Source: Fimisoma sp964619315 (GTDB lineage Bacteria; Bacillota; Clostridia; Peptostreptococcales; Anaerovoracaceae). Taken from it: a stretch of DNA of 64,000 bases. Below are positions 44,231-53,571 of the stretch, one piece after another. The notes beneath the pieces were generated by a model. That model searched no databases. It saw only the letters and a list, made by a program, of their open reading frames with translations, and had not been told where the DNA came from. Positions within the stretch are counted from its first letter, which is position 1, and each line of letters starts with the position of its first letter. The translations under genes and the position numbers were made by a program. The stretch is from positions 6,276 to 70,275 of the forward strand of contig CAZUEH010000006.1 of assembly GCA_964619315.1 (NCBI GenBank). Direction: 5' to 3'.

Positions 44231-45826
44231 ATGAGCAACAAAATTTTCAAAAACGGCAAGATTTTCACTTCAAACAAGGAAATGCCCTATGCAGACAGCT
44301 TCATAGTAGAAGACGGAATTATTAGCTGGATAGGCAAAGAATCTGAAATGCCGAAAAAAGACTACCCAGTAGTAGATCTTGAGGGAAAAAGAGTAATCCC
44401 AGGACTGATTGACTGTCATATGCATCCCGTTATATTAGCAGACTGCGCTCAGAAGATTTCATGTCTTCCACCTACCACTAACTCCATTGAGGAATTAGCT
44501 GAGGCAATAAAGAAAGTGAGCAAGGATAAAAAAGAAGGACAATGGATTCAAGGTTGGGGCTATGACGAAGAGAAGTTTGCAGAACATAGAGCACCAAACA
44601 GATGGGATTTAGATAAAGGTTCAAAAGACCTACCAGTAGAACTCTTACGCTCATGCTCTCATGTTAGAGCAGTGAATAGTAAGGCATTAGAACTTGCTGG
44701 AATAACCAAAGATACACCGGATCCATCAGGAGGCGAAATTGTCAGAGATGAGAATGGCGAGCCAACAGGTATTCTTCGTGAAAATGCAAGACATTTGATA
44801 GGAGAGATTCTTCCTGATAAATCTAGAGAGCAGGTAATAGATGGAATAGTGGATTTAGGACAACTATTGCTTTCTCAGGGGATTGTAGCTGTATCAGATT
44901 TAGGTAATCTGGATTCCGTAGACTACTATGACTACTACATTGAAGCCGCAGAAAAAGGATTCAAACAAGAAGTTGGAATGTACTATATTTGGGACCTAAT
45001 AAGAAAAAATCCTGACTTCAAATGGAATGAAGATCGTGGCAAGATGAATCAGCAAATCCATATGAACGGTATTAAAATCGTTGCCGATGGAGGAGTTGGT
45101 GCCCGTACTGCTTGGATGGACAGGCCATATTTAGGCTCAGACGATGAATACGGAATTTCGGTATGTACAGATGAAGAGATAGATAGTGCTGTAGCATTTT
45201 GTAAGGAAAATAGTTGTCAACTATCATTCCATGCTATGGGAAAGAGAACTATCGATAGAATTATAAATAGACTTTGCGAAGAAAAACCTTGGGTTGATGG
45301 AATGCCTCATTTGAGAATTGAGCATGTGACAGATCCATCAGAGGAGGCAATAAAAAAGGCGGCGGAATATAAAATTGCCTTTGCCACTCAAGCCATCTTC
45401 ATGTATGCAGAGATAGAAAGTTACATGAGTAATTTAGGGGCAGAATGGATAGCAGAAACTTGTCCAATCCAGCATATGCTTGATTCTGGAGTGAAAGTTG
45501 CATTATCTACAGATGCACCAGCCACTTCTTGGGCAGTGCCATCAGACCCATTCCCTAATATAAAGTCAGCAGTTACAAGATATGCATATGATGGAACTGA
45601 CTGCGGACGTAATAATTGCATAACTGTAGAAACGGCCATTGAACTTTACACAAGAGAAGCGGCTGAAATCGGAGGATTCCAAAATGTTGGACAGCTAAAA
45701 GAAGGATACAAAGCAAGCTTTGCCATTCTAAGCGATGACATTTTAGAAATCCCTAACACTGACATAGACAAAGTCAGCGTTCAGCAGACCTACATGGACG
45801 GTGACCTAGTTTATAAAATAAATTAG
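44231..45826 (+). CDS. Metal-dependent amidohydrolase, YtcJ-like
   Basis: 531-residue Amidohydro_3 family enzyme. Metal-binding HxH variant DCHMHP near residue 62, the QGWGYDEEKF and HRAPNRWDLD segments typical of YtcJ-like proteins, conserved RIEHVTDPS (His ligand) and STDAPATSW (catalytic Asp). It has no signal peptide, so it acts in the cytoplasm. Start ATG 44231 behind AAGGAGGG; TTG 44225 is too close to that site. Relatives hydrolyse amide or ester bonds of varied small molecules; here it may release the acid degraded by the operon. Confidence 0.82.
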   Translation: MSNKIFKNGKIFTSNKEMPYADSFIVEDGIISWIGKESEMPKKDYPVVDLEGKRVIPGLIDCHMHPVILADCAQKISCLPPTTNSIEELAEAIKKVSKDKKEGQWIQGWGYDEEKFAEHRAPNRWDLDKGSKDLPVELLRSCSHVRAVNSKALELAGITKDTPDPSGGEIVRDENGEPTGILRENARHLIGEILPDKSREQVIDGIVDLGQLLLSQGIVAVSDLGNLDSVDYYDYYIEAAEKGFKQEVGMYYIWDLIRKNPDFKWNEDRGKMNQQIHMNGIKIVADGGVGARTAWMDRPYLGSDDEYGISVCTDEEIDSAVAFCKENSCQLSFHAMGKRTIDRIINRLCEEKPWVDGMPHLRIEHVTDPSEEAIKKAAEYKIAFATQAIFMYAEIESYMSNLGAEWIAETCPIQHMLDSGVKVALSTDAPATSWAVPSDPFPNIKSAVTRYAYDGTDCGRNNCITVETAIELYTREAAEIGGFQNVGQLKEGYKASFAILSDDILEIPNTDIDKVSVQQTYMDGDLVYKIN

Positions 45827-45895
45827 ACATAACAGGTATTTGCTAAAGATGTAAGGGTAGAAGATATCTCATTAAAAATCAGAAAGGAAAAAATC

Positions 45896-47296
45896 ATGCA
45901 AGGAATTATAGACTTTTTAGTAGCGTGTGCGAACTGGTTCTGGGGACTTCCAATAGTTATACTTATTGTAGGCGGAGGATTTTATTTAAGTCTACGTCTA
46001 GGTTTCCCACAAATTTCAAAACTTGGCTATATTTGTTCTCAAACATTTGGTAAAATGTTTGTAAGAGCAGAAGAGGGAAAAATTTCCCCATTTGCCGCTG
46101 CATGTTCAGCGCTTGGAGCTTCAATCGGAGCTTCCAATATCGTAGGCGTTCCTGTAGCTATCGCTTTAGGAGGCCCTGGTGCAATCTTCTGGATGTGGAT
46201 CGTTGCACTTGTAGGTTGCTGTACTAAGTACGTAGAAATCGCTCTATGTATGAAACACAGAACAAAGAATGAAAAAGGAGAATGGGTCGGCGGATCATTC
46301 AGCTATGTTAAAGAATTATTCGGCGGCAAGAAAGCAGGCAAAGCAATTGCTATCTTCTGCGCATTCTTCACAATGATTGCAGGTATACCTTCAATCGCAG
46401 CACAAACATTATCAGCTACATCACAGGTTGCCGTATTCGGAGCGAATGGAACAGTATTTGGTATCATCATCGCAGCAGTCATCGCTCTAATCATATTCGG
46501 CGGAATCAAGAGAATTGCAGCTGTAATGGAAAAAGCGGTTCCTATTATGGCAGCTATCTACTTGCTAGGAGTATTAATTATCTTAGTTCTTAATGCGGGA
46601 GAAATTCTTCCAGCACTAGGAAGCATCGTTACTTCTGCATTTACAGGCCATGCAGCAATCGGCGGATTCACAGGCTCCACAATAGCAATGGCTATCAGAT
46701 GGGGAGCTGCTCGTGGAGTATACTCCAACGAAGCAGGTTTCGGTTCTGCACCTTCAGCACATGCTGCAGCAGATGTAGACCATCCAATCAGACAAGCAGT
46801 TTGGGGTGTTTTCGAAGTAGCTGTAGATACAATCATCGTATGTACTGCAACAGCTCTATCAGTTTTGGTAACAGGCGTTTGGACAGATCCTGCTGTTGAA
46901 GCAGGTGCGTTAGGACAGGCTGCTTTCCACACAGTATTCGGAGTAGCAGGAGATTACTTCGTTGCAATCTGCGTACTACTATTCGTAATAACAACAATCA
47001 CAGTAGTTATCTTCTATGATGAAAGACAGGCAGAATTCCTGTTCAAAACTACTAAGGCAGGCGTAGCTTGGAGATTTATTGCAATCGCTACAATGATTAT
47101 CGTAACATTTGGTATGGAACTTACAATCATGTACCAATTGATGGATTTCTTCTCAGCGTTGTTCATAATACCAAATATGATAGCAGTTATCTTCTTGGTA
47201 CCACAGGTTGTGGAATTACAAAAAGAATTCTTCAACACTCCAGGCAAGTATTACTTAGCTGATGTTGAAGCAAAAAAAGCAGCAAAAAATAAGTAA
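45896..47296 (+). CDS. AGCS family sodium:amino acid symporter
   Basis: 466-residue membrane carrier with 10-11 hydrophobic segments. Family markers: SALGASIGASNIVGVPVAI near residues 65-83, GGPGAIFWMW, and RGVYSNEAGFGSAPSAHAAA near residues 277-296. AGCS proteins import alanine or glycine with sodium; specificity for other compounds is not excluded and in this operon the cargo may be the operon's substrate. AGAAAGGAAAAA precedes the ATG. A GC-rich hairpin follows. Confidence 0.9.
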   Translation: MQGIIDFLVACANWFWGLPIVILIVGGGFYLSLRLGFPQISKLGYICSQTFGKMFVRAEEGKISPFAAACSALGASIGASNIVGVPVAIALGGPGAIFWMWIVALVGCCTKYVEIALCMKHRTKNEKGEWVGGSFSYVKELFGGKKAGKAIAIFCAFFTMIAGIPSIAAQTLSATSQVAVFGANGTVFGIIIAAVIALIIFGGIKRIAAVMEKAVPIMAAIYLLGVLIILVLNAGEILPALGSIVTSAFTGHAAIGGFTGSTIAMAIRWGAARGVYSNEAGFGSAPSAHAAADVDHPIRQAVWGVFEVAVDTIIVCTATALSVLVTGVWTDPAVEAGALGQAAFHTVFGVAGDYFVAICVLLFVITTITVVIFYDERQAEFLFKTTKAGVAWRFIAIATMIIVTFGMELTIMYQLMDFFSALFIIPNMIAVIFLVPQVVELQKEFFNTPGKYYLADVEAKKAAKNK

Positions 47297-47376
47297 TTGA
47301 ACTATTAAACAATGAATATACACACAATTGAATTCTACCCAGTGTTTGGCGAAGTGCCAGCAAGAAAGTAATTCAA

Positions 47377-47401
47377 AAGCCTCCGGTCTAACCGGAGGCT
47401 T
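47377..47401 (+). terminator. Hairpin between symporter and CoA-transferase genes
   Basis: A 10-bp perfect stem AAGCCTCCGG / CCGGAGGCTT with TCTAA loop. The T run is short (TTGTT), so it may act as a weak terminator or as an mRNA end protecting the upstream message. No good promoter follows before the next gene. Confidence 0.65.
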
Positions 47402-47426
47402 GTTGACAATACAAGGAGGCAGCAAA

Positions 47427-48623
47427 ATGAGACCGTTAGAAGGAGTAACAGTATTAGATCTTACCCGCGTAGTGGCAGGACCTTATTCAACTATGATTAT
47501 GGCAGATTTGGGAGCACGTGTAATAAAAATCGAAAACCCCAAAGACCCAGATTATACCCGAGATTTTGAACCATATTTCGAAGATGAGGATAAGAAGCAA
47601 AGTGCTTTTTTTGCTCAATACAACAGAAACAAAGAAGCCATAACCCTTAATCTAAAAGAAGAAAAAGCAAAAGAAATTTTTAGAGACATGGTGAAAAAGG
47701 CGGACATTGTGGTAGAAAACTACAGAGCGGGAGTTATGGATAAGCTAGGGGTAGGCTATGAAAATCTAAAACAATACAACCCTAAACTGGTATACACAGC
47801 AATTTCTGGATTTGGTCAAAAAGGACCGTATTCAAAATGGCCTGCCTACGACAATAGCGGTCAAGCTTTAAGTGGACTTTGGTCTCTCAATGGCATGCCA
47901 GGAGAGCCTACTAGAATAGGAACAATAATAGGAGATTTGGCTGCAACTTTCTTCGGTACAATAGGCACTTTATCAGCATATATCCACGCTCAGAAAACTG
48001 GCCAAGGCCAGCTAGTAGACGTGGCACAATTAGATTCATCTCTAGCGATAACTGAAACTGCAGTTTCAAATTATACAGTAGGCGGCAAAGTTCAGCAGCC
48101 TTTAGGCAATGATCATCCCCTCTGTAAGCCTTACGGCAAATTTAAAGCTAAAGACGGATATGTTTTCTTTGGCGGATATACAGATCGTTTCTGGAAGACT
48201 ACTTGTGAGTTCTTTGGTGAACCAGAGTTACTACAGGATCCAGAAATAGACACTATGCCTAAGCGTTTCAACGATGAAGTTTATAATCGTAGAATTTTAC
48301 CTAAAATAAACGAATGGTTTGCTAAGTACACCTGTCAGGAATTGCAAGATGCTTTGGCTGAAAAATTGCCACTTACAGCGATTCATTCTATTGACCAAGT
48401 GCTTGAAGACCCACAGCTCAATTATCGTGAGATGTTTATAGATTATTGCTATGGCAACGCTCATGGCAAATTATTTGGAACTCCAATAAAACTTAGTGAA
48501 ACTCCATGTGACACTTCAGGTCCAGCACCTGAAATTGGTCAGGATAATACAAGTATTTATGATGAGTTCTTGGGTTTAAGCAAGGATGATATAGCAAAAC
48601 TAGAGGAAGAAGGTGTCCTTTAA
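47427..48623 (+). CDS. Type III (CaiB/Frc family) CoA-transferase
   Basis: 398 residues. N-terminal LDLTRVVAGPYSTMIMADLGARVIKIE, catalytic Asp170 in IIGDLAATFFG (the position of formyl-CoA transferase Asp169), and the C-terminal interlocked-dimer segment. It moves CoA from an acyl-CoA to a free carboxylic acid. Start ATG 47427 behind AAGGAGG; the frame is open upstream but passes through the hairpin. It overlaps the enoyl-CoA hydratase gene by one base, so the two should act together: activation of an acid, then hydration or dehydration of its CoA ester. Confidence 0.88.
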   Translation: MRPLEGVTVLDLTRVVAGPYSTMIMADLGARVIKIENPKDPDYTRDFEPYFEDEDKKQSAFFAQYNRNKEAITLNLKEEKAKEIFRDMVKKADIVVENYRAGVMDKLGVGYENLKQYNPKLVYTAISGFGQKGPYSKWPAYDNSGQALSGLWSLNGMPGEPTRIGTIIGDLAATFFGTIGTLSAYIHAQKTGQGQLVDVAQLDSSLAITETAVSNYTVGGKVQQPLGNDHPLCKPYGKFKAKDGYVFFGGYTDRFWKTTCEFFGEPELLQDPEIDTMPKRFNDEVYNRRILPKINEWFAKYTCQELQDALAEKLPLTAIHSIDQVLEDPQLNYREMFIDYCYGNAHGKLFGTPIKLSETPCDTSGPAPEIGQDNTSIYDEFLGLSKDDIAKLEEEGVL

Positions 48624-49399
48624 TGTCAAATATAAGCTACGAAGTAAATGGCGGAATTGCAGTTGTAAAATTTAATAGACCGGAAAAACTAAATACGCTA
48701 ACTCTCCAAATGTACGAAGACTTGGGCAATGCCTTTATCAAAGCCCAGGAAGACCCAAACGTTGCAGTATGCATACTAACTGGAGAGGGTGAAAAATCCT
48801 TTTGTGTAGGTGCGGATTTGACTGAATCAATCCCATATCTTAATCAGGGGCACTATATTGATGAGTGGGATGCAGCACATTTTAAGCATATCAAGATGAA
48901 TAAGCCTGTTATAAGTGCTATAAACGGCATGTGTATGGGCGGAGGATTTGAGATAATGCTGGGAACAGATATACGTGTTGCTTCAAACAAAGCAGTATTT
49001 GCCCTACCTGAGGTTTCCTTGGGAATAGTTCCAGCAGGAGGAACTCTTGTAAGATTAGCAAGACAAATTCCTTATGTTAAGGCTATGGAATTAATATTGA
49101 CAGGCGATAAAATCGACGCTCAGAAGGCGTTGGATTATGGTATTCTTAACTACGTAACAGAGCCTGATCAAGTTATGGATAAGGCTATGGAAATCGCAAG
49201 CAAGTTCCTTTCTCTTAGCAGCGTTGCTGTTCAAACAGCAAAAGAGTCAGTTATAAAGCTAAGAGAAATACCCCTTGAACAGGCTTTTGAAACAGAAGCA
49301 ATGTTGGGATATAAGGCGTTTACCAGCGAAGACGCAAAGGAAGGCCTTGACGCATTTTACAATAAGAGAAAACCTGACTTCCCATCAAAGAAGTGGTAA
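48623..49399 (+). CDS. Enoyl-CoA hydratase/isomerase family protein
   Basis: 258-residue crotonase-fold enzyme. The oxyanion-hole segment GMCMGGGFE and both catalytic glutamates are present, Glu110 and Glu130, spaced 20 as in the true hydratases (Glu144/Glu164 in rat ECH), so hydration of a 2-enoyl-CoA is likely rather than only isomerisation. CADLTE-type oxyanion loop reads VGADLTES. Translationally coupled to the CoA-transferase. Methylglutaconyl-CoA or anhydromevalonyl-CoA are candidate substrates from context; crotonyl-type substrates are the default alternative. Confidence 0.88.
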   Translation: MSNISYEVNGGIAVVKFNRPEKLNTLTLQMYEDLGNAFIKAQEDPNVAVCILTGEGEKSFCVGADLTESIPYLNQGHYIDEWDAAHFKHIKMNKPVISAINGMCMGGGFEIMLGTDIRVASNKAVFALPEVSLGIVPAGGTLVRLARQIPYVKAMELILTGDKIDAQKALDYGILNYVTEPDQVMDKAMEIASKFLSLSSVAVQTAKESVIKLREIPLEQAFETEAMLGYKAFTSEDAKEGLDAFYNKRKPDFPSKKW

Positions 49400-49425
49400 T
49401 AAAAAAGTACTAAAGAGCGGAGTAA

Positions 49426-49460
49426 GGGCGGACTATCTGGACAAAAGGTAGCCCGCTTTT
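49426..49460 (+). terminator. Terminator at the end of the catabolic operon
   Basis: GGCGGACTATC pairs with GGTAGCCCGC (one A-C mismatch, one G-T pair), followed by TTTT. Confidence 0.7.
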
Positions 49461-49520
49461 ATTTGATATTTAGACTATCTGCTAAGCCCCAAAATCCTTG
49501 ATTCTAAAACCTTACAAACC

Positions 49521-49550
49521 TTGACAATCACCCTGATGCCGTTGTAAACT
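49521..49550 (+). promoter_or_regulatory. Promoter of the thrC/molybdenum operon
   Basis: Perfect TTGACA, 18-nt spacer, TAAACT, about 30 nt before the first ATG. Confidence 0.5.
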
Positions 49551-49581
49551 GTTAATAGTTTTTTCGCAAAATGGAGGCATC

Positions 49582-50238
49582 ATGATAAAGGAATATACTA
49601 AGCGGACAATAAGACTCATATTTGGACTTTTTCTCTATGGACTAGGCTCATATATGAGTATTCAAGCCAATGTAGGATTGGCACCATGGGAAGCCCTAAG
49701 TATGGGTATTTTTTATAAAACAGGAATACTATATGGAGATATAGTAGTATTAACAGGAATCATTATTATAATTATCGATTTTTTCTTAAAAGAGAAAATT
49801 GGCTTTGGAACTTTAATCAATGCAATACTGATAGGTAAATTTGTGGATTTGTTCAACTTTTGGGAACTAATCCCTAAGATGGAGAACTTTGGAATCGGCG
49901 TAGGAGTGTTATTCGCAGGGCAGGTAGTCATCTGTCTAGCAACATATTTCTATATAGGCGCTGGAATGGGATGTGGTCCAAGAGACGCATTGATGGTAGC
50001 TCTCGGCAAGAGAATGCCAAAAGTACCTATAGGGGCAGTTAGAGCCATTCTAGAAGGAACTGTATTGTTGCTTGGCTGGATAATGGGAGCCAAAATAGGT
50101 GTAGGAACTGTAATAGCCGTTTTCGGAATTGGAACGATAATGGAATATACATTTAGAATATTGAAATTCGATGTTAAAGCTGTTAAGCATGAAAACTTCG
50201 CTGACACTGTACGGCGTTTTAGAGAGAGGAAAAAATAG
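49582..50238 (+). CDS. YczE/YitT-like integral membrane protein
   Basis: 218 residues with five hydrophobic segments; IQANVGLAPWEALSMGI near residues 27-43 and GAGMGCGPRDALMVALGKRMP near residues 128-148 are the duplicated family motif of YczE-type proteins. Function is not settled for the family; some members lie next to transport or surfactin genes. It directly abuts threonine synthase (the next ATG follows its stop), so a threonine- or homoserine-related transport role is conceivable. ATGGAGG precedes the start. Confidence 0.78.
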   Translation: MIKEYTKRTIRLIFGLFLYGLGSYMSIQANVGLAPWEALSMGIFYKTGILYGDIVVLTGIIIIIIDFFLKEKIGFGTLINAILIGKFVDLFNFWELIPKMENFGIGVGVLFAGQVVICLATYFYIGAGMGCGPRDALMVALGKRMPKVPIGAVRAILEGTVLLLGWIMGAKIGVGTVIAVFGIGTIMEYTFRILKFDVKAVKHENFADTVRRFRERKK

Positions 50239-51747
50239 ATGAAATACGAAAGCACAAGAGGAAGTAAAAATTACAAAACTAGCACTAAAGCTATCATACA
50301 AGGGATTGCCGAAGACAAAGGCCTTTATGTTCCGGCGCAAATACCAGCATTGCCTCTTTCTGTAGAGGAAATGAAGGGAATGACTTACCAACAGATAGCT
50401 TATGAAGTGATACATTCGTATTTCGATGAATATAATGACGAAGAAATGTGGGCATGTATCAATGGTGCTTATGACAGCAAGTTTGAAGCAACTGATGTCG
50501 TTCCACTAAAAAAGGCAGGAAAAGCATGGTTCTTAGAATTGTACCACGGCAAAACTGCTGCATTTAAGGATATGGCACTGTCTATACTCCCATACTTGAT
50601 GACTACAGCTTGTCACAAAGAGGGAGAAAAGAACAAAATTTGCATCTTGACTGCAACATCTGGAGACACTGGTAAAGCAGCTTTAGAAGGCTTTGCTGGA
50701 GTAGAGGGAACAGAAATCATCGTTTTCTATCCGAAAGATGGAGTAAGTCAGGTTCAGCAAAGACAGATGGTTTCTCAAGAGGAATCTAACACTCATGTAT
50801 TTGCTATCGAAGGCAATTTTGATGATGCTCAAACAGGTGTCAAAAAAATATTTGCAGACGACCAAATAAAAGAAAAATTGGCGGCTATGGGAATTAAACT
50901 TTCATCTGCCAATTCAATCAATATAGGAAGACTCGTACCACAAGTGGCATATTACGTTTATAGCTACGTTAAAATGGTAGAATCAGGAGCTTTAAAACAA
51001 GGCGATCCAATGAATGTGGTTGTACCTACAGGAAACTTTGGTAACATTTTGGCTGCTTACATGGCAGGTAAGATGGGAATACCAATGGGCAAATTGATTT
51101 GCGCATCTAACGAAAACAAAGTTCTTACAGACTTCTTGCGTACAGGTGTTTATGATGCAAGAAGAGATTTCCACCTTACTAATTCACCATCTATGGATAT
51201 ACTCATTTCAAGCAACCTGGAAAGATTGATTTATCTTTTAGGTGATAGAGATGGAGATGCGGTATCACAGTGGATGGAATCATTGGACAAGGAAAAAACC
51301 TATCAGGTTTCAGACAAAGTTAAATCTGAACTTGAGAATTTTTATGGCGGCTTCTGCACAGAAGAAGAAACCCTTGACACTATTGCAAAACTTTGGAAAG
51401 AAGAAAACTATCTTACTGATACTCACACTGCAGTTGCATATAAAGTATATGAAGATTACCTTAAGGAAACTGGCGATCAGACACCTACAATAATTGCATC
51501 AACTGCTAGCGCATATAAGTTTGCAGAAAGCGTAGCAGAAGCTTGTGGGCTTGATCAAGGCAAAGTTAGAGTGTTGACAGGATGTAATAATGAACCTGAC
51601 GGATTTGACTACGTTAAAGCTCTTGAAGCAGCTACAGGAGTCGACGTTCCTACAGGTCTAAAGAACCTTGAATCAAGACCAGTAATTCATAAGGGAATAT
51701 GCAAAAAGGATTCTATGGCTGAAACCGTTTTGGAGGTTCTAAAATAA
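50239..51747 (+). CDS. thrC: Threonine synthase
   Basis: Converts O-phosphohomoserine to threonine with PLP. 502 residues, the long (THR4-like) form with N-terminal domain MKYESTRGSKNYKTS. The PLP Lys lies in ELYHGKTAAFKDMAL near residue 107, with TATSGDTGKAALEG as phosphate-binding loop and SSANSINIGRLVPQ. Its own ribosome site AGAGGAAAAA lies in the preceding gene. It is followed without gap by a DUF3267 gene and the molybdenum genes, an unusual partnership. Confidence 0.95.
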   Translation: MKYESTRGSKNYKTSTKAIIQGIAEDKGLYVPAQIPALPLSVEEMKGMTYQQIAYEVIHSYFDEYNDEEMWACINGAYDSKFEATDVVPLKKAGKAWFLELYHGKTAAFKDMALSILPYLMTTACHKEGEKNKICILTATSGDTGKAALEGFAGVEGTEIIVFYPKDGVSQVQQRQMVSQEESNTHVFAIEGNFDDAQTGVKKIFADDQIKEKLAAMGIKLSSANSINIGRLVPQVAYYVYSYVKMVESGALKQGDPMNVVVPTGNFGNILAAYMAGKMGIPMGKLICASNENKVLTDFLRTGVYDARRDFHLTNSPSMDILISSNLERLIYLLGDRDGDAVSQWMESLDKEKTYQVSDKVKSELENFYGGFCTEEETLDTIAKLWKEENYLTDTHTAVAYKVYEDYLKETGDQTPTIIASTASAYKFAESVAEACGLDQGKVRVLTGCNNEPDGFDYVKALEAATGVDVPTGLKNLESRPVIHKGICKKDSMAETVLEVLK

Positions 51748-52368
51748 ATGAAAAAGGCCGGAACTGACGTGGGGAATAGCACTTCATTTGCATATGAAAC
51801 TCTACCTACAAATTATAACCTTTATAAAAGAATAGACTTAACTGCAGAAAAACGCATTATGACATTGTTATGTATATGGACTATAATTGCAATCGTTGCC
51901 ATGATAGTTCCAATGTTGTTTTTGCATCCACTTAAAAATGCGGTGGATATGCCAATAGGGCAAATTATATTTTGTGTAGCGGCAATGATCGTAGGCCTTA
52001 TTGTTTATATTTTTCTTCATGAAGGAGTTCACGGCATATTTATAAAGCTTTTTACAGGCACTAATGCGTCTTTTGGAATGGATCTAAAAAACGGAATGGC
52101 GTATGCAGGAAGCACTTGGTATTTCAAAAAATGGCCCTATGTGATAATTGCCCTTGCACCACTGGTGATATGGGGTATAGCGTTAGCCATTTTGCTCAAA
52201 GATATACAGGAAAGTTACTTTTGGTATTTGTATGCCATACAGATTTTCAACGTTATAGGTGCCGCCGGTGATTTGTATATAACTTGCGAAATAGCTAAAA
52301 TGCCAAAGAATGTGTTGGCATTTGACAGCGGTACTGCAATGGACTTTTATTGTGAGGTATCAAAGTGA
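51748..52368 (+). CDS. DUF3267 membrane protein with HExxH motif
   Basis: 206 residues with four predicted membrane helices (about residues 45-65, 70-92, 130-150, 155-180). The HEGVHG motif near residue 91 inside a helix fits the HExxH zinc site of the putative zincin peptidases in this family. A possible third ligand is not obvious. The gene starts directly after the thrC stop and overlaps moeA. Substrate and role are unknown; co-transcription with moeA need not mean shared function. Confidence 0.72.
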   Translation: MKKAGTDVGNSTSFAYETLPTNYNLYKRIDLTAEKRIMTLLCIWTIIAIVAMIVPMLFLHPLKNAVDMPIGQIIFCVAAMIVGLIVYIFLHEGVHGIFIKLFTGTNASFGMDLKNGMAYAGSTWYFKKWPYVIIALAPLVIWGIALAILLKDIQESYFWYLYAIQIFNVIGAAGDLYITCEIAKMPKNVLAFDSGTAMDFYCEVSK

Positions 52369-53570
52369 TGCAAATTGAACAATGCCTTGAAAAGGTTTTA
52401 TCAGTAATAAAGCCTATAGTAGACACAGAAATAATTCGCATAGAAGAATGCTGCGGTAGGGTTTTAGCAGAAGACATTGTAGCTCCTATAGGAGTGCCTG
52501 AGTTTAATCGCTCTGCTATGGATGGATATGCTGTGTTTTCACAGGACACTGCAGGTGCGACTAAAGAAAAACCATTAGAGCTTACAGTAGTAGAAAAAAT
52601 ATTTGCAGGAGATTATCCTCAAATAACATATAAAAAAGGTACTTGTGTACGTGTAATGACAGGTGCTTATATACCTGATGGGTATGATTCTGTTATTAGA
52701 CAAGAAGACACAGATTACGGAACAAATACAGTTCGCATATATAAGGGAACTAACACCTTTGAAAACTACTCTAAGGCGGGAGAGGATATAGCTATTGGGA
52801 CTCTTGTACTCAAGGATAATACCACACTGACATACTTGCATACAGGCATACTCGCAAGTCTTGGAATAGATAAGATTTCCGTAAGGAAAAAAGCAAAGGT
52901 AAGCATCATTTCCACAGGAAGTGAATTGATGAATCCTGGCGAAAAATTGGAGCCAGGCAAGATATATGGTAGCATAGGGCACATGCTCTCTAGTGCAATA
53001 AGAAATCAGAACTTTAATGTAACTATGAACAAATTGTGCGGGGATGATTCGGCAGAGGCCATGACACTTCTTAAAGAAGCAATAGAAGAGTCTGATTTTG
53101 TCATAACCACTGGAGCTGTATCGGTTGGAAAAAGAGATTTCATGCCAGCCATGCTCAAAGAAGCAGGCGCCACGATTCTTTTTCAAGGAGCAGATATTCA
53201 ACCGGGAACGCCTACGATGGCATCACTCCTAGAGGGCAAAGTGATACTCAGCCTTTCGGGGAATCCATATGCAGCATTAGCTAACTTTGAAATATATTTC
53301 TGGGAGGCTATGGCTAAGATGACAGGGATGGACTGCTTAAAACCGCTGATAGAAACAGTTGAGTTGGCAGATTCCTATAACAAGATAAATAAAAGAAGAC
53401 GGCTTATAAGGGCAAAAGTTGTAGGGAGCAAAGTTTACCTTCCAACAGAGAGTCATGCTGCCTCAGTTATAAATAATATGACGGATTGCAACTGTTTTAT
53501 AGACCTTGAAGCAAAGCGAGCAGTAAAAATAGGCGACAAAGTTACCATTAGGCACATAAAAGGACTATAG
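52368..53570 (+). CDS. moeA: Molybdopterin molybdenumtransferase MoeA
   Basis: Inserts molybdate into adenylated molybdopterin. 400 residues with NRSAMDGYAV near residue 45, the MoCF motif STGSELMNPGEKLEPGKIYGS, TTGAVSVGKRDF and LSGNPYAAL; C-terminal domain IV is present. Start taken as ATG 52368 (TGATG overlap with the preceding stop); GTG 52365 just before it is equally near the GAGG site. Followed two bases later by the MobA-MobB fusion. Confidence 0.93.
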   Translation: MQIEQCLEKVLSVIKPIVDTEIIRIEECCGRVLAEDIVAPIGVPEFNRSAMDGYAVFSQDTAGATKEKPLELTVVEKIFAGDYPQITYKKGTCVRVMTGAYIPDGYDSVIRQEDTDYGTNTVRIYKGTNTFENYSKAGEDIAIGTLVLKDNTTLTYLHTGILASLGIDKISVRKKAKVSIISTGSELMNPGEKLEPGKIYGSIGHMLSSAIRNQNFNVTMNKLCGDDSAEAMTLLKEAIEESDFVITTGAVSVGKRDFMPAMLKEAGATILFQGADIQPGTPTMASLLEGKVILSLSGNPYAALANFEIYFWEAMAKMTGMDCLKPLIETVELADSYNKINKRRRLIRAKVVGSKVYLPTESHAASVINNMTDCNCFIDLEAKRAVKIGDKVTIRHIKGL

Positions 53571-53571
53571 T

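Noticed and set aside
47328..47426. Upstream extension of the CoA-transferase frame
   Set aside because: It runs through the hairpin and has no ribosome site, whereas AAGGAGG stands before ATG 47427 and the protein start matches the family.
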